Positions 44,997 through 56,571 of a stretch of 64,000 nucleotides of DNA are shown in pieces (positions within the stretch are counted from its first letter, which is position 1; every line of letters starts with the position of its first letter). Under the pieces are notes generated by a model. That model was given only the letters and a program-made list of their open reading frames with translations. It was not told the origin of the DNA and did no database searches. The position numbers and the translations under genes are program-made. The DNA comes from Flammulina velutipes. Lineage: Eukaryota; Basidiomycota; Agaricomycetes; Agaricales; Physalacriaceae. Where the stretch lies: NCBI GenBank assembly GCA_011800155.1, contig JAALGH010000011.1, forward strand, positions 248,001 through 312,000. The letters run 5' to 3'.

Positions 44997-45972
44997 TTAC
45001 CGTTTGAGACCTGCAGCATCCCCGTTGAAATAATCCTGATCTCCGGGATTACTACCCGAGTCAGCGTACTGCCAGAATGTGGCGTAGCTTAAAATGAACA
45101 CTTAGTTCAGGACAGAGTCATCGAATAAGTGGAAGGGACGCACCTCCATCCAGCAGGGAGTGTACCGATGGTACTGGCATATCTCGCAATCCAGAGAGGA
45201 CTGTGGTTGGCAAAGGATGCACTGTTACCGGTACATGTCCTCCACCAGTCTGTGGTGGTGTAAATTACTGTCAGGGGAGATGAGCAGACTCAAAATGATT
45301 GTGGGATTGGTGTACCAGGGTATCTGAAATGGAGATTAGTGTTACTACAGCAGTACATGGCTTGTGTTTACGAAGCCTAACCTTCCAGTGAGGGAATGGT
45401 AAGTGTTAGAGAAGTCGGCAATCCAGTTGACCATTGATGAGGTACTCAGGCCGTAGCAAGTTGCGCCACTTGGATTGTCTAAGAAGTTGTCAATGTAACT
45501 CAAAACGTAATAGATCTGACTGATCATTACATTCTATATCCAGCGCGCCAGGCAGAGTGATTCCGTCTCCCGACCAGCCACCTATCAAGGATTGTGTCAA
45601 AGGGGGACGCCCCACAAGATAGATCAATTCATACCGCCATGCGCGACAAAGTATCTGGCCTGTGCAGCCCCCGTGCTACTACTTGGGTGCGCAAAATGGT
45701 ACGATCCTCGAATGAGGCCAGCTTTGGTAGCTCCGGTATATTGCGACGAGAACGAGGGGTTGGTATAAGCTGGGTTGTCGGCACTGGACCAAAAGGATAT
45801 AGGAAGTGAACTTACTGGTACCTTCGGTGGCCTTGATATACGCGAAAGAGACGCCGTTAGCCTTGACAGTGGCCCAGTTGACGTTCGGCTGATATCCGGA
45901 AACATCAATGCCGTTCAGACGGGCATGGACGCCGAGTGCAATGGTCACAGCGATGAAGAGTAAGATGCGCAT
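44997..45972 (-). CDS. Secreted GH25 lysozyme-like protein
   Basis: The start at 45972 gives a signal peptide (MRILLFIAVTIALGVHA). The GH25 segments follow in order over about six exons: LNGIDVSGYQPNVNWATVKA (first catalytic-site Asp), SFAYIKATEGT, SSQYTGATKAGLIRGSYHFA, GALDIEYNPSGATCYGLSTS (DxE pair), YPVIYTTTDWWRTCTGNSAS, NHSPLWIARYASTIGTLPAG and YATFWQYADSGSNPGDQDYF, ending AAGLKR with TAA at 44997-44999. GH25 enzymes cleave the MurNAc-GlcNAc bond of peptidoglycan, so in a fungus the likely role is bacteriolysis outside the cell. The catalytic acidic residues and the usual length of about 220 residues are present. Confidence 0.9.
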
Positions 45973-46020
45973 TATTTGCGAGGAAGAGAGGGACGAGAAC
46001 GAAAACTAAACTCCAGCTCA

Positions 46021-46030
46021 TATTTATGAA
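46021..46030 (-). promoter_or_regulatory. TATA-like element of GH25 gene
   Basis: TTCATAAATA on the minus strand lies about 50 bp upstream of the ATG at 45972. Confidence 0.4.
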
Positions 46031-49000
46031 CCCCCTAGATGACATCACAAAATTTGTCGGAGCGCGTTAAAGGCTGGTGATGCATAAAAGACCAAAGTAT
46101 GCACAATAGATACCGTACGTACCAATGTATACATAGAACGAAGTATTGTAAATACATAAATAGAGCGACAGTAGGAATAAATACCCTATGAATAGGGTGT
46201 CGTCCGGCATGGCTAGTGTTCGATGTTGGCGCCGTTCAAGTGTCCCTCTTAGCATCGTGCGCTTACATTTAATGTATCGGAATGCATTACTACTCTAATC
46301 AAGACCTAATATACCCAACTCCTCAATATCATACTCAGACGGGCCGCCGCCACCATGATCTCAGCCGCCTTCATCGGCGTCACTCCCAGATTGTCATCTG
46401 TGTGATAGACACTCCAGTACAGATCTTTGCTTTCTTAGAATGAGCCCTGTCAGCCCTGTCTTTCTTTTCCTTTTCAGCATATAACATCTCGTCAATGGTC
46501 CCAGACGTGCAAATTGTACAAGTCCCTTCGGCAATCTCCGGGAGTTGTTCTACTCGTAATTACTTACGTTTGCGGTAGATTGTAGGAAACAGGATTCAAT
46601 TATAATTATTCTGTCGTGAAATCACTGTTTCCCTACCATCTTACACTAACGATGAGTGGTGGAATGTGCCCGTACACGATATGGGGTGTTTTGACTTGAC
46701 GCGACTGACGCGTTCGTGATTGATCACACCGTGTCACATCACGGACGCGTCTTCCTCTTCAACCATCACCACCACCAGCAGCGATCCAACGATGGCCCAG
46801 CTTCAAGAGCCGACGACGCTCATACCTTGAAGACAGATGTAAGAGATCCCGGAATCTGAAGATGATGAAGCACCAGTGAGTCGGACTGCCACCGAAATGC
46901 TTCAAAATGCCCTAACTCTTTGCTCCTGCCTCTGTCTGTCCATTTGCATTCTGACAGGCAGGAATCGTCCAGCTACTCGAGCAGGATCACCTACGTCCAA
47001 GTCGAAAAACAGCGACAAGACCGATAACGATGCGGCAGTGGCGTCGATGCCGGAGCAGAGCAAGAGGAAGACGAGAAAGACGATGGAAGCTTAGAGGACA
47101 ACGGGTGAGTCGCCACTGACTCTTTAGGTCCTGAAATTAATGAATGCACAGCGAAGCCCACATCATCTGGTTGAGCATGGTACCGAACGGCCCACATCGC
47201 ATACATCTTTTTTTGACGGTCGTTAGCAAAGGACCGCTTCACGTCAAGGCCTTCGAAGCCTATGGGATCATGCTTGAGGGATTAGAGCGTGTCTTTATTC
47301 ATTAATGGTGCGCATATACTCAACCTTTCCACTCAGTCTCATAGTATCCCGCAGTTTTGAAGGAAGATACCCCGTTTCTCCCTGTATTCTCATTCGGCCG
47401 TCAGCATTCCCTCATCGTCCAGATTGGAAGACGCGCTGAAGCTGACTCGGACCGTGTAAATGTTCTGGAGAGCCGTTGACACAGGGATGACATTTGTAAG
47501 TCCTTCCCCCCATTCAACGCCATAGTATTTACTATTCATATCTTTCAGCGAATAGAAGGCTCCTGCAAGCAATTGAAAACGACCTACCAAATGACCACCA
47601 TCGACTGCCACTACACACATGATATCATGACGGGGCGTGTCACCACAATGCAAAAGCAGGAAAGAACGCATAACGGTAAGACTTATAGTTCGTGGTTACA
47701 AAATACTGACACTCATTTCTCTTTAGACTTGCAGTAAACCGGCTCCGTAGAGCACATCCTCAAGTCTCACGACGTGGACGTTCACTCAAGACCAGTGACA
47801 TTGGCGACGAAGTCGGACGCTATGGCTTCAGCCACATCGTCCTTGTATTTCATTGGTGTGCGCCACTCCTATCTGACTCGCCGTTCCGAAGGTAGACGGT
47901 GGTGGGTTGGGTACGCGAGCACCGCCAGCTCGTGGCCCACCGACTGTTGGGTGTTCGGCCTCCAGTGTCAATTTGAGTTATGTATGTCTACTGCTATTTT
48001 TTTATTCACCGTGTATCGTACCTATGTACATAGAATTCTATTGCTGTTTAGCCAATCCTGAAGACCGATTCCAATACCACTGAGCCTGCGGGGTAGTGCT
48101 AACAGTATCCAAATGTAGTCAATACATATCTGTTTTCATTGGGTATATATGAGGTCTCTAATACGTAGGGGGAGTCCGCCTAATATCGAATATATAGGGT
48201 ATTTATTCCAATTCAGGTATTTATTCTTATTGAAGTATTTATCAGTCATGTATTCCGTATTTGCCGTACACCAAGGTATTCATTACGAGCATATACGGTT
48301 TTGATTGCGTGGACATTTTTTGTGATGGACAGACCCATGCGGCACTTGGTGTCAGATACTCCCTGGAGCATGGGGACCCCGTCATTACACACTAGTCTGA
48401 GCGCTGATACGGTTGACAGGTATTCTTTAGCATGAGGGTATAGCTTCGGAAGAAGCACGTTTGTGACCTTTTATGCTAATGGGGTATCAGGGAGTGCAGT
48501 GCCACAACTCGACAAATCTGTTCTTACCTGCTAAGTGCACCGAATCTGAAAATAAAATATTGCCTTGGAGGAAGTCGTAAGTAGTTGACTCAGCATACAT
48601 TCGCCACGAAGAACAATTGGACACATGCAAATCCTTGGTGCGTAGATTTACTATCGACGATGCGTCCCAGTTGAAATCCCGCATCTGATCAACGTTGTAA
48701 CTCTCTCATGCCACATCGCACTGTCGAAAAAGATCTGGCGACATTGTGGTGAGATTGCACCATGCTACTTACATCCCTTCGTAGTATCTGACGCACACAT
48801 CGATAACACAGCATCTCCACCGAGAACCACCATCATCAAAATCCTATAAAACGAATTCTATGCTTTATTCATCCCGTACCGGTCCACTTTATCAACCTGC
48901 CTTGTACCAGGACGACCGCCGACAGGACATATCGGTCTCGCGCCCATTGACTCGTCAGTCGGACAGAACATCATCACTTCGAATTCGCCAAAGACATATT

Positions 49001-50950
49001 CCACTCCGCCCTAAAGAGAATATCAAGTCCATCATAAAAGCATAAAAGCATAATCAGTCCGCCATAAAACCGCCCCAATCATCAGCCCGCCCTAATGCAG
49101 ATTGCCCCTCAAACGCGCCAGACGTTCCCGCCGCCATCGTTTTTCACCGGATCTTGCCGGGAACTGTACAGTTGGATCAGTGGCTGCGCGTGCTCCCCTT
49201 TCGGATGACAAATGTTAAATATCAAATGCTTCACTTCGACGGTCCGCACGAAATCACGATTACTCTTGCCCTGTGCACCGGACGCTCCTCGACGCTCCTC
49301 CAGGCCTCCCTCTCCTGCGCCGACTACGAAATCATCATTTCTCCCAACGGGAGGAAGTTTCCTGCCAAGAAAGCTGTACCCCCGTCAATGTCACCTTTAG
49401 GACTATCTGCTGGTTTATTGGATACCGTCTCCGAAAAGAACGTGTCCTTGGCTAACCTGTCCCCACGGATCCGGACTCTGACACCATCGCTGCACCTTGA
49501 CCTCCTCGATGCCTCCTAATGCAAAATTATCCAACCCTCTTCGGCACCGCTCCTTCCTCTGTCCTATCACTACTTACATCGACGTCGCTGGACGCTTGCT
49601 TGCCACTCCCGTCCTAGAAGGACTTCCCGGTCACATCGTCAAAACATCGCATGAAGATGTTGCGGCCTCGCATCGACGACATCCCTCACTGCATTGTTAT
49701 CGCCCGTCTCCCTCTTGTCGTCACCTATCCCGAACACATTGATCTCTCACCCTTCCGCCTCCTGGACCATTATACCTAGTTACAGCCAGATCCGGCTCAG
49801 ATACAGACCTACAGCCAGGTTCCCGTATCCCCTTCGCCAAACTTCACTTTCGGAGCAATTGGGACCGCGATAGCTTTATCACAACTCGGGCTAGTGACAG
49901 CTCCCATGGCTTCGAAAGGTGTACCACTATGCGTAACCCGGACACTCATAACTACCTTACTGTATATTTTTCCATACCCGATTATGGGCACTATTGCCCA
50001 ATCCTCCCTTGTACCCACGCATAGTGTACATAAAATTTCATCTTTCTCTAATTGTGTCTGTCTCTGTCCAGTTATGGAACATTGCAATAACTATTCTTGT
50101 TGCTGGTCATGAAGTAATACCCCACTACCTGTACAGCAGTTATGCTGCAAGAATATCTCCCCACACCTCGCCATCCAGGAAAGATACCAACTCCGACTCC
50201 GACTATGGATATACCGTGATAATAAATCAACTTTACCACCTTTTCCGCATGTTCTTTATTCCAATGGCGACAGACTGTAGGTCTGTATCCGAGGTGATTT
50301 ATTTCCCTCTGAAGCAGCAGTGAGAGAGTACTTGCGACCCCTTGAAACATAGGGATATCCCCGGTATCACTCAAGAGGAAAGCCCGATCCAGATCTTGGA
50401 CACTGATCAAGCCACGCGAGCCAAATGCCGATCAGGCGGCTGGCCACTGAAGGGAATTTTAGTGGCGCAAGCCGTCGTCCATCTACCTTAGTATTCCGAT
50501 CTCAATTAGTAGTGCTCTCTCATGAAAGAAGGTTTTCTGCGAAGACATGTAACTTTCTGTGACTGATTCTTGCATAACATACTGGAATCCTTTCACTCAG
50601 ATATCCGGTATATTCTCACAGGTTGGGAGACCTTCTATTAGATGTGAAGTGAGGTGATATGGCATACAAATGGCTCTAAAAGTTGTATTTTCCTGTGTCA
50701 TGAGAGTGGTAGACGAACTCGATAAGTGGCGCAGCGGTTGTAAGGACCGGAATCCTTGATCCATTGATGGCCGTGAAGGTCACGAGATCTTCATCCTTCC
50801 TTTTTCTGGGGGTGGGTGGGTCGTGGGAATCGTTTCCAAGATCTGAATCGGGCTTTCCTCTTGGTATCACTCAACTTCTGCGTGAGACTCGCGGTTCGCC
50901 ACCTACCACAGTCTCACAAACGGTCGTTCCTTATAGGGACCGCAGACCGT
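46031..50950. other. Gene-poor 4.9-kb region with degraded coding traces
   Basis: I cannot support any full gene here. Short protein-like stretches occur but cannot be joined in phase: SEAHIIWLSMVPNGPHRIHL (about 47150), VFSFGRQHSLIVQIGRRAEA (about 47380), HEITITLALCTGRSSTLLQA (about 49250) and NFTFGAIGTAIALSQLGLVT (about 49845). Two minus-strand frames share a PM(L/F)QGV pattern (about 48370 and 50340). This may be relic genes, a lineage-specific gene with unusual structure, or old transposon remains. Confidence 0.4.
48196..48246. repeat. AT-rich imperfect tandem repeat
   Basis: Units of about 18 bp starting with (g/a)gtattta tc/tt recur three times (gggtatttattcc, aggtatttattct, aagtatttatca) in an AT-rich spacer. 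Confidence 0.5.
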
Positions 50951-50951
50951 C

Positions 50952-50973
50952 ACTACCTACCTACCTACCTACC
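50952..50973. repeat. CTAC microsatellite
   Basis: About five uninterrupted CTAC tetranucleotides directly precede ATG in a non-coding stretch. Confidence 0.7.
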
Positions 50974-51019
50974 ATGAGTTCCGGAAAGTAATCTTCCAAT
51001 TCCCGAAAGTATAGGTCCA

Positions 51020-52430
51020 GACTGGTGAGATGGGGTACGAGCATGGAAGTCACAGGCCCCGAAGAATCGACCCAAAGCGCCTCGACCAATTACCCCACAT
51101 CCACCACTTCCACGAAGGGCCATTCGTCGAAAGGACGAGAATTTGGAGATTGGGCGTCGTCTTAAGGAAGGAAACCAGCCCGGAAAGTTAAAATGCCGCC
51201 TTTCCGAATGACACGGTGAGTGATGTGAGGACCTCCGGATTGTACAAGATAGGCGTCTTTTGAACGGGATCGTCCGTGAGAATCAGGATCAATGTGGCCA
51301 AAGCGGGTGCTTCGTTCGAACATATTCGATGAACCCAACGTCAGATTGTTTCGAGTCGTACTCTCCAATTCTGATAGTTCGTAGGTGGGGAAGTACCAGG
51401 GGAGACCAGGGGGATATTGAAGTAAGGGATGGCTCTTCCTTCATGAAACTTGGCCAATCGCAAAGGTTTAGCTCCTCGAAAGCAGCGAGGTTGGGAATAA
51501 TAGGGAAGGGACGTCCTGAAAGGTATCGACTAGGAAGTGGCTTCCTTCCGTCTCCAGTTGAAGATCCAGCGAAATGAAGCGATCGAAAGAACAACCTGAC
51601 AAGTATTGTAGAGCTTCGAAGACAATGCACGCAGGGAGGGCCCGGAATCGTCCTGTTTCGACGCGTAGTACTGAGTATATGTCATCGCTGTAAGGACGTG
51701 CTATACGAGTGCCGCTGTCCGTAATCTTGACGTAGAGTTCATATGCGTAAGAGCGCTGGAGTTGATGCTTCAACGATGAAGAGCGAGTTTCGACAATATT
51801 TGAGCACAATAGTTCTCCTTGTACTTATATACGGGAAGGTCGACTTCAGGCCATAGACGTGGGGACGAAGGAGCGATTGCTCGCCAGCAACAGGAGACGT
51901 GGGAGAGCCTCCAACTGGGAAATGACGGATGCAAAGAATCTTGGTGTGTCGAGGAGGGCTCAGGGGCAAGTGGCGACGATGACCATGGTAAACACCATTC
52001 AAATACTTCGCGGAGAACGTCGTCTGGGAAGGATCGTACGGGATGAGCTATGAGACATATACGGTGAACTGACGCGTCGATCGACGTCTTGTGGACAGCA
52101 GCGTCCTGAGAGCTGTTTTGAGAGCTGTTTGAGCGGTAAGGATGTGCTCGTCCACCTCAGCTAGCAGGTGATGCAAGGATTCAAAAGCGAATTGAAGAGG
52201 TAGAGCGTCGATAGGATTCAAGGGTTGTTCGTGAGAACATGTCGTCCCATAGTTGTTTTACTTGCGAGCAGTTCTAAGGAGTACGCTGATTCCCGAAGAC
52301 TCTGTACCTTTGTGGTACATAAGGAGCAGTCGTCTCTTGAAATAACACCTCCATTCCTATAAACATCAATGAGCATGCAGTCGGGAGAGAGATGAAGTTG
52401 TCCCAACATTCCGAGTTTCAATTTGGCGAA
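51020..52430 (-). pseudogene. Decayed F-box gene of the CxxC-KVQSL family
   Basis: Segments in order on the minus strand match the F-box gene at the right edge. CSLCTTKVQSLRESAYSLEL and LTNNPLNPIDALPLQFAFES are followed by LHHLLAEVDEHILTAQTALK. Next come SVLRVETGRFRALPA and FDRFISLDLQLE, then LNLCDWPSFMKEE, LVLPHLRTIRIGEYDS and PVQKTPILYNPEVLTSLTVS. Compared with the intact relative, the F-box motif region is missing or unrecognisable. The frame changes around 51300 (between YVRTKHPL and LILILTDDPVQK), and an in-frame TAA sits just after FGKAAF (about 51195). The 5' end abuts the left arm of an inverted repeat at 52471. Confidence 0.7.
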
Positions 52431-52470
52431 AAGTGTCTGGTCAAGATGTGATCGGGCGCTGAGTAGAGCA

Positions 52471-52557
52471 GGCGGGAAGGCCGAGGATGATTTTTGATTT
52501 TTGATCTTTCTGACCTTCCGTTTTGGGATCGCCGCCGGTTGAATTCCGCCGTTTGCC
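52471..52557 (+). repeat. Left arm of 87-bp inverted repeat
   Basis: The arm begins ggcgggaaggccgaggatga and ends ccgccgtttgcc. It matches the reverse complement of 53650-53736 at 84 of 87 positions by eye; the differences are T/C, G/C and T/C. The two arms enclose about 1.09 kb. Confidence 0.85.
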
Positions 52558-53649
52558 GTACGTAGTGGCGTCTTTTATTTTGTGCTCATAGCTACTGCCA
52601 TACGAGTATGAGGGATATTGAATTATGAATCTCTCACCAAGGTGATGTGCCATTGCTGGTCATATACATATGAGCGCCACACTACCCCGTCCGTGAGCCT
52701 GGCTTATATATACCTGTACCCAACCTGCTCTTTTGGTAAGGAGGGAGCACCAGCGATCTGTCAGAGAATTTGGTGCAGATACTTGCCCGGTCCACAAATG
52801 CCTGCCCTCAGTGCCCTGTAAGATGAATGCTCTCATCACTTGCCAGACTTGTCATACGATGATAATGATGAAGGGCCAAGATACAAATAGAGTGTGGTGT
52901 TTCCTGCTGGACTGACAGTGAACACCCCAAGCACCACTGGTCATTGAAACCATAGTGTGCGCCACTACCGTTCCCTTTCGGTCGTTGCCGGAATGCCATC
53001 AGACGTCCCAAAGGGGAGAAGGTCAAATTTTCTTTGGCTCTCACCATCATGGGCAACGACGTCGCGTCGCCTCACGCTTCTGCGCTCACCACTCACCATA
53101 TGTGCACTAGCAGTATCCGGATTATCCTTTGGCTACCGAGAGGGAGTTTGATTGTGGGAGTACGACTTGCCCACGCCATTTGACCGTTTTGGTACGTCTT
53201 TCTACCATCTTGTGTTCTATGCTGACCCTATAGCTGTTCCGTCCTTTTCCCTCTCCCTCTACCAACATTACACATTGCTGTGAGCTCTCTGGCCGTAGGA
53301 GTCTGCACGATGTACCATGTTCCAAACCTACGTGCCTACACCACAAGCCCACCATACAACGATGGGTGCGTACTACAGTCCTCTTCATCTCCGCTTTCCT
53401 TGGCTAAGCCTCTCCGCTCACGGAGCCTGAGATTTGTGCATAGCTTGGTGTCTGGCTTCAGATACTGCACCGCCATGCGCATTCACCATATCATATCGCT
53501 GTAGTGTACTGTTCCCCAATGTATCATTATATAGAATACAAATTGAATTTGTTTTCTCTCTAGTTGAATGGTGTGGTATTTCTAATCATGGGCACAGTAA
53601 TAGGGCTCTAGCAAGATGCTATTAAACATAGAAAGATGACCACAGATAT
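52558..53649. other. Sequence between the inverted-repeat arms
   Basis: No transposase or other recognisable gene. Short frames only. It contains three copies of a gcgccac-type motif (52673, 52960, and near 52567). If this is a mobile element it is non-autonomous. Confidence 0.45.
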
Positions 53650-53736
53650 GGCAAACGGCGGAGTTGAACCGGCGGCGATCCCAAAGCGGAAGGTCAGAAA
53701 GATCAAAAATCAAAAATCATCCTCGGCCTTCCCGCC
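53650..53736 (-). repeat. Right arm of 87-bp inverted repeat
   Basis: Reverse complement of 52471-52557 with three mismatches. This arm contains GGTTCAACTCC on the minus strand, a perfect Pol III B-box, followed by ccgccgtttgcc. No matching tRNA 5' half is present. Confidence 0.85.
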
Positions 53737-53772
53737 TACGGTATGAGGCTGAGTCAGCATTTAGTACCATTG

Positions 53773-53781
53773 TGTGGCGCA
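53773..53781 (-). promoter_or_regulatory. TGCGCCACA motif copy
   Basis: One of twelve exact 9-mers in the window. This copy lies just outside the right inverted-repeat arm and about 150 bp past the stop of the secreted-protein gene. Function unknown. Confidence 0.35.
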
Positions 53782-53933
53782 ACGCCCTTCGGAATGCCAT
53801 CAAAATTGGAACAAACCAAAATTTGTATGACGCCAATTCGAGAGAAAAATGGGCAGATTTATGAAAGCAAGCATAGCATATCCGTGAGAGTGGGTATATA
53901 GTATCAAGTGGGGTATTTATACAAGACAATCAA

Positions 53934-54662
53934 TCAGAGATTGAGGACAGAAAGGACACCACCCAGACCCAGTGATCCCAGGAGACCAGTTACGGTTCCA
54001 ACGCTGTATTGAAGCGTTAACTAATAGATACGTCTACCAAGAATTGAAACTCACAGTCCGCTGACGAGGGCAATGACACCAGGCAGTAAACCTTCCACGG
54101 TGTTCAGGAGCGTGCTCAACACTGGGTCGAGAGTCTTCAGAAGCTCGGCAACAGCAGGGATCTGGTTGAGCTCGGCGAGAAGAGGGTTGACGGTATCGGA
54201 GACATCCTAGAGTTATTATTATGAGCGGGTGCAGAAAGCAAAATGAAGAGGAAGACGTACAGCAAGCACTTTGTTCAAAAGCTTAGCGACGGTTTCGCTC
54301 GCGTCCCGCTTCTCTACCGCAACGGCGGGAACAGCAGGTGTGAGGCTCCCAAGTGCGGTGGTAGCGGTGTCCACCGCACTGATGAGTTCTTGGATGAGCG
54401 GGAGTGCGACGTCTTCCGTGACACTGCCTGCGAGGGCGGCTGGAGAACAAGTAAGCATTCAAACATCCCAAAGGCTAAATCAGAGTAATCGCGTACCGAT
54501 TTGAGGAAGGAGGGAGTCGGTTGTGTCGAGGAGCGTGTCCAGCACGTCCGTGACATCTAGCTCGATATCAACGAGCTCGCGCGTTTCGACTTGACGTGCG
54601 CAAGGCGCAGCAGAGACCAAACCGGCGAGGAGAGCGAAAGAGGCAATGCGTGCGAAGAACAT
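53934..54662 (-). CDS. Small secreted Leu/Val-rich protein, copy a
   Basis: The start MFFARIASFALLAGLVSAAP (54662) is a signal peptide with an Ala-Ala-Pro cleavage context. Four exons then give LDVTDVLDTLLDTTDSLLPQ, AALAGSVTEDVALPLIQELI, SAVDTATTALGSLTPAVP, EKRDASETVAKLLNKVLA, DVSDTVNPLLAELNQIPAVA, ELLKTLDPVLSTLLNTVEGL and a Gly/Leu-rich hydrophobic end (VTGLLGSLGLGGVLSVLNL), with TGA at 53934-53936. The EKR dibasic site after residue 95 could be a processing site. No named family. It is nearly colinear with copy b at 59640, in opposite orientation. A good candidate for a surface-active or effector-like secreted protein, by inference only. Confidence 0.78.
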
Positions 54663-54758
54663 CGTGTAGAGACTGTCAAAGGAATGAAGGTACAAGTGAT
54701 TGTAGTAGTGTGTGAGAGTGGGATGGTTTGTTGGGTGTTGTCAGGTTGTTCAGCCAGC

Positions 54759-54766
54759 CTTTATAC
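54759..54766 (-). promoter_or_regulatory. TATA-like element of secreted protein copy a
   Basis: GTATAAAG on the minus strand, about 100 bp upstream of the ATG. Copy b has TATATAA at the same distance. Confidence 0.5.
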
Positions 54767-55131
54767 CTTTCGCTGCCCTACGCCTAATTGCAGAAGAGTG
54801 GAGCGAAATTATTCAGATGATGGGCAACCTACAGGGTGGGCGCTTGTGGACTCCACAAAACACGTTCAACGCTTGTGAATCATAGCAACGGCCCCACCGT
54901 GACTTTCCGAAGACGCAGAAGCGTGTTATTTTTGCCGTAGAATTTCAAAATGGTGCGATAGTCAAGAATAGCGAGACGAGAGGACCCCAAGGGAACCTTG
55001 CTAAGAAGTGTCGAGAACCGAATCGACGCGCTCACCAGCTCACAGCAGGTGTTACACCATCAAGCAGACATTGAAGATCGTAAAACATCAGCAGTACACA
55101 AAATACAATTCGGTCGCCCATCAATTCGAGC

Positions 55132-55803
55132 TCAATGGGCGCACGCCTTCGCCACCGTATCGGCTACCTTGGCATTGACCTGAGCAGCCAACTGCTTAGC
55201 GTTCGCACATCCCGAACCCTAGCAGAAGTATTAGCACATATTCCCACAATTAAAATATGGACATACCGTCTTCTTCAGCAACTCGGCGATGTACGCGTCG
55301 TTGTGGCCTTTGATTTTAGTAATATCGCTGCAGAGCAGCCCATCGGCGTGGAGGGCCGCGAAGTATTTCTTGGATGCATCGACTTCGTCAAGGAGCCTCA
55401 AGACCTCGGGGACGAGACCGGTGAACTGATTGCAGATACGAGCGACGTCACTAGGGTTGAGTGATTGAACGTTCTAGAGGTATCATGAGCGCTGTCTTCG
55501 TGATAAAAATGTGGGGAAAAAGACGAACCTTGACGTTGGTGGTGGCGCTTTGGAGTATATCGTCGAGGGAAACAGCGTCGACGTGGGAGTGCTAAGAAAA
55601 ACGGTCGGTAAGGTTTTCGACAACAATGCAAGAATACGTACCCCAGCGTTGGCGATGTTTGGACTCGACACGAAGATGGCGAGAGCACTTTGCAAGGTGG
55701 TAGCAGCCTTGCCAATGCTATCAACGTCGTGAGAGACGTCGGCAGGAGTGCTAGCCAAAGCCAAGGCAGCGAGAGCAATAAGAGGTGCAAGACGAGAGAA
55801 CAT
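55132..55803 (-). CDS. HsbA-like hydrophobic surface-binding protein, copy 1
   Basis: Four exons. The first is MFSRLAPLIALAALALASTP (signal peptide), then DVSHDVDSIGKAATTLQSAL and SPNIANAG. The second is HSHVDAVSLDDILQSATTNV. The third has LNPSDVARICNQFTGLVPEV, LRLLDEVDASKKYFAALHAD and LLCSDITKIKGHNDAYIAEL. The last is GSGCANAKQLAAQVNAKVAD with ACAH and TGA at 55132-55134. The helical repeats with paired short loops fit the HsbA family (PF12296), whose Aspergillus oryzae founder binds hydrophobic surfaces and helps recruit esterases. Secreted. Tandem partner of the gene at 56572. Three cysteines are conserved between the copies. Confidence 0.75.
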
Positions 55804-55841
55804 TGCGAGTTGACTTGAAGTCTAGTGCTTCGCTACTGCCC

Positions 55842-55850
55842 AATTTATAG
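55842..55850 (-). promoter_or_regulatory. TATA-like element of HsbA-like copy 1
   Basis: CTATAAATT on the minus strand, about 40 bp upstream of the ATG at 55803. Copy 2 has CTATAAGTA at a similar distance (about 57277-57285). Confidence 0.45.
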
Positions 55851-56571
55851 CTTTTCTGTAGATTCTCGCTAGGCAGTTACATGTGCGCAAAGACCACGGG
55901 ATAGCCAGAGAAACGAACAGGCTACTACGGAGCTAGGATCACCGAAAGCGAGCTCCAAAGGATGAACAGGAAGACGTATGTCCATGGCCAGACAAGGGAA
56001 TCAAGCAGCGGTCACGACGACCTTGCTTCTAAATTCTATACCGAATAGCACGCTGCAGCACTTAGATACGATCCTGATAGACCAAGATGTACTCTTCGAA
56101 GGGCTAGAGATCTGAGATTAGATCTGAAGACGATAGAACGCGAACATTCAACGACAATGGTTAAGATGGTCAAAAGTCATGTGATGGCCGGGCCAGATTT
56201 CGAAGTCCGGTCAGCCGGATTGTGGCGTAACGCGTCTTTGCTCATGCTCAAATCAGGGAAGGCTCATGATGCACCTTTCTGAATTGTAGAGGTCGGAGGA
56301 CATGTTCGAAAAGTTCTGAATGTTTAGAAGAGAAAGCTGATTTTAGGAAACGGCGGGTCTAGTAGGAGGCGCTTTTTTGCCGTAGAAATTCAAAATTATA
56401 CAATACTCCAAGAATAACAGGACGAAGAGAGGCTAAGAGCACAGCTTCCGGTATTGAATTGGTTCGCTAACCAGCTCACAACAAACTGTATGCCACGAAA
56501 TGGACATTCAAGATCGTAACACGTCAACGGTACACGAAAAATCTACGATGCGGTCGCCCTCTTTCTCAAAC
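55851..56571. other. Spacer containing duplicated flank
   Basis: Sequence around 55945-56260 is related to 57380-57660 (shared gagctccaaaggatga and gtggcgNaacgcNtctttgc). The tandem duplication of the HsbA-like gene therefore carried its upstream region. No gene. Confidence 0.5.

Noticed and set aside
39560..45972. Biosynthetic gene cluster around ERG25
   Set aside because: Neighbours are 7-TM proteins, a tRNA and a lysozyme; no synthase, P450 or transporter set is present.
52558..53649. Transposase gene between the inverted-repeat arms
   Set aside because: No frame above about 80 codons and no DDE-like or other transposase motif on either strand.
53650..53736. Possible tRNA in the right inverted-repeat arm (B-box and 4 of 5 T-stem pairs)
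   Set aside because: The sequence 72 nt upstream lacks an acceptor partner, D-arm and anticodon arm, so it is at most a tRNA-derived tail.
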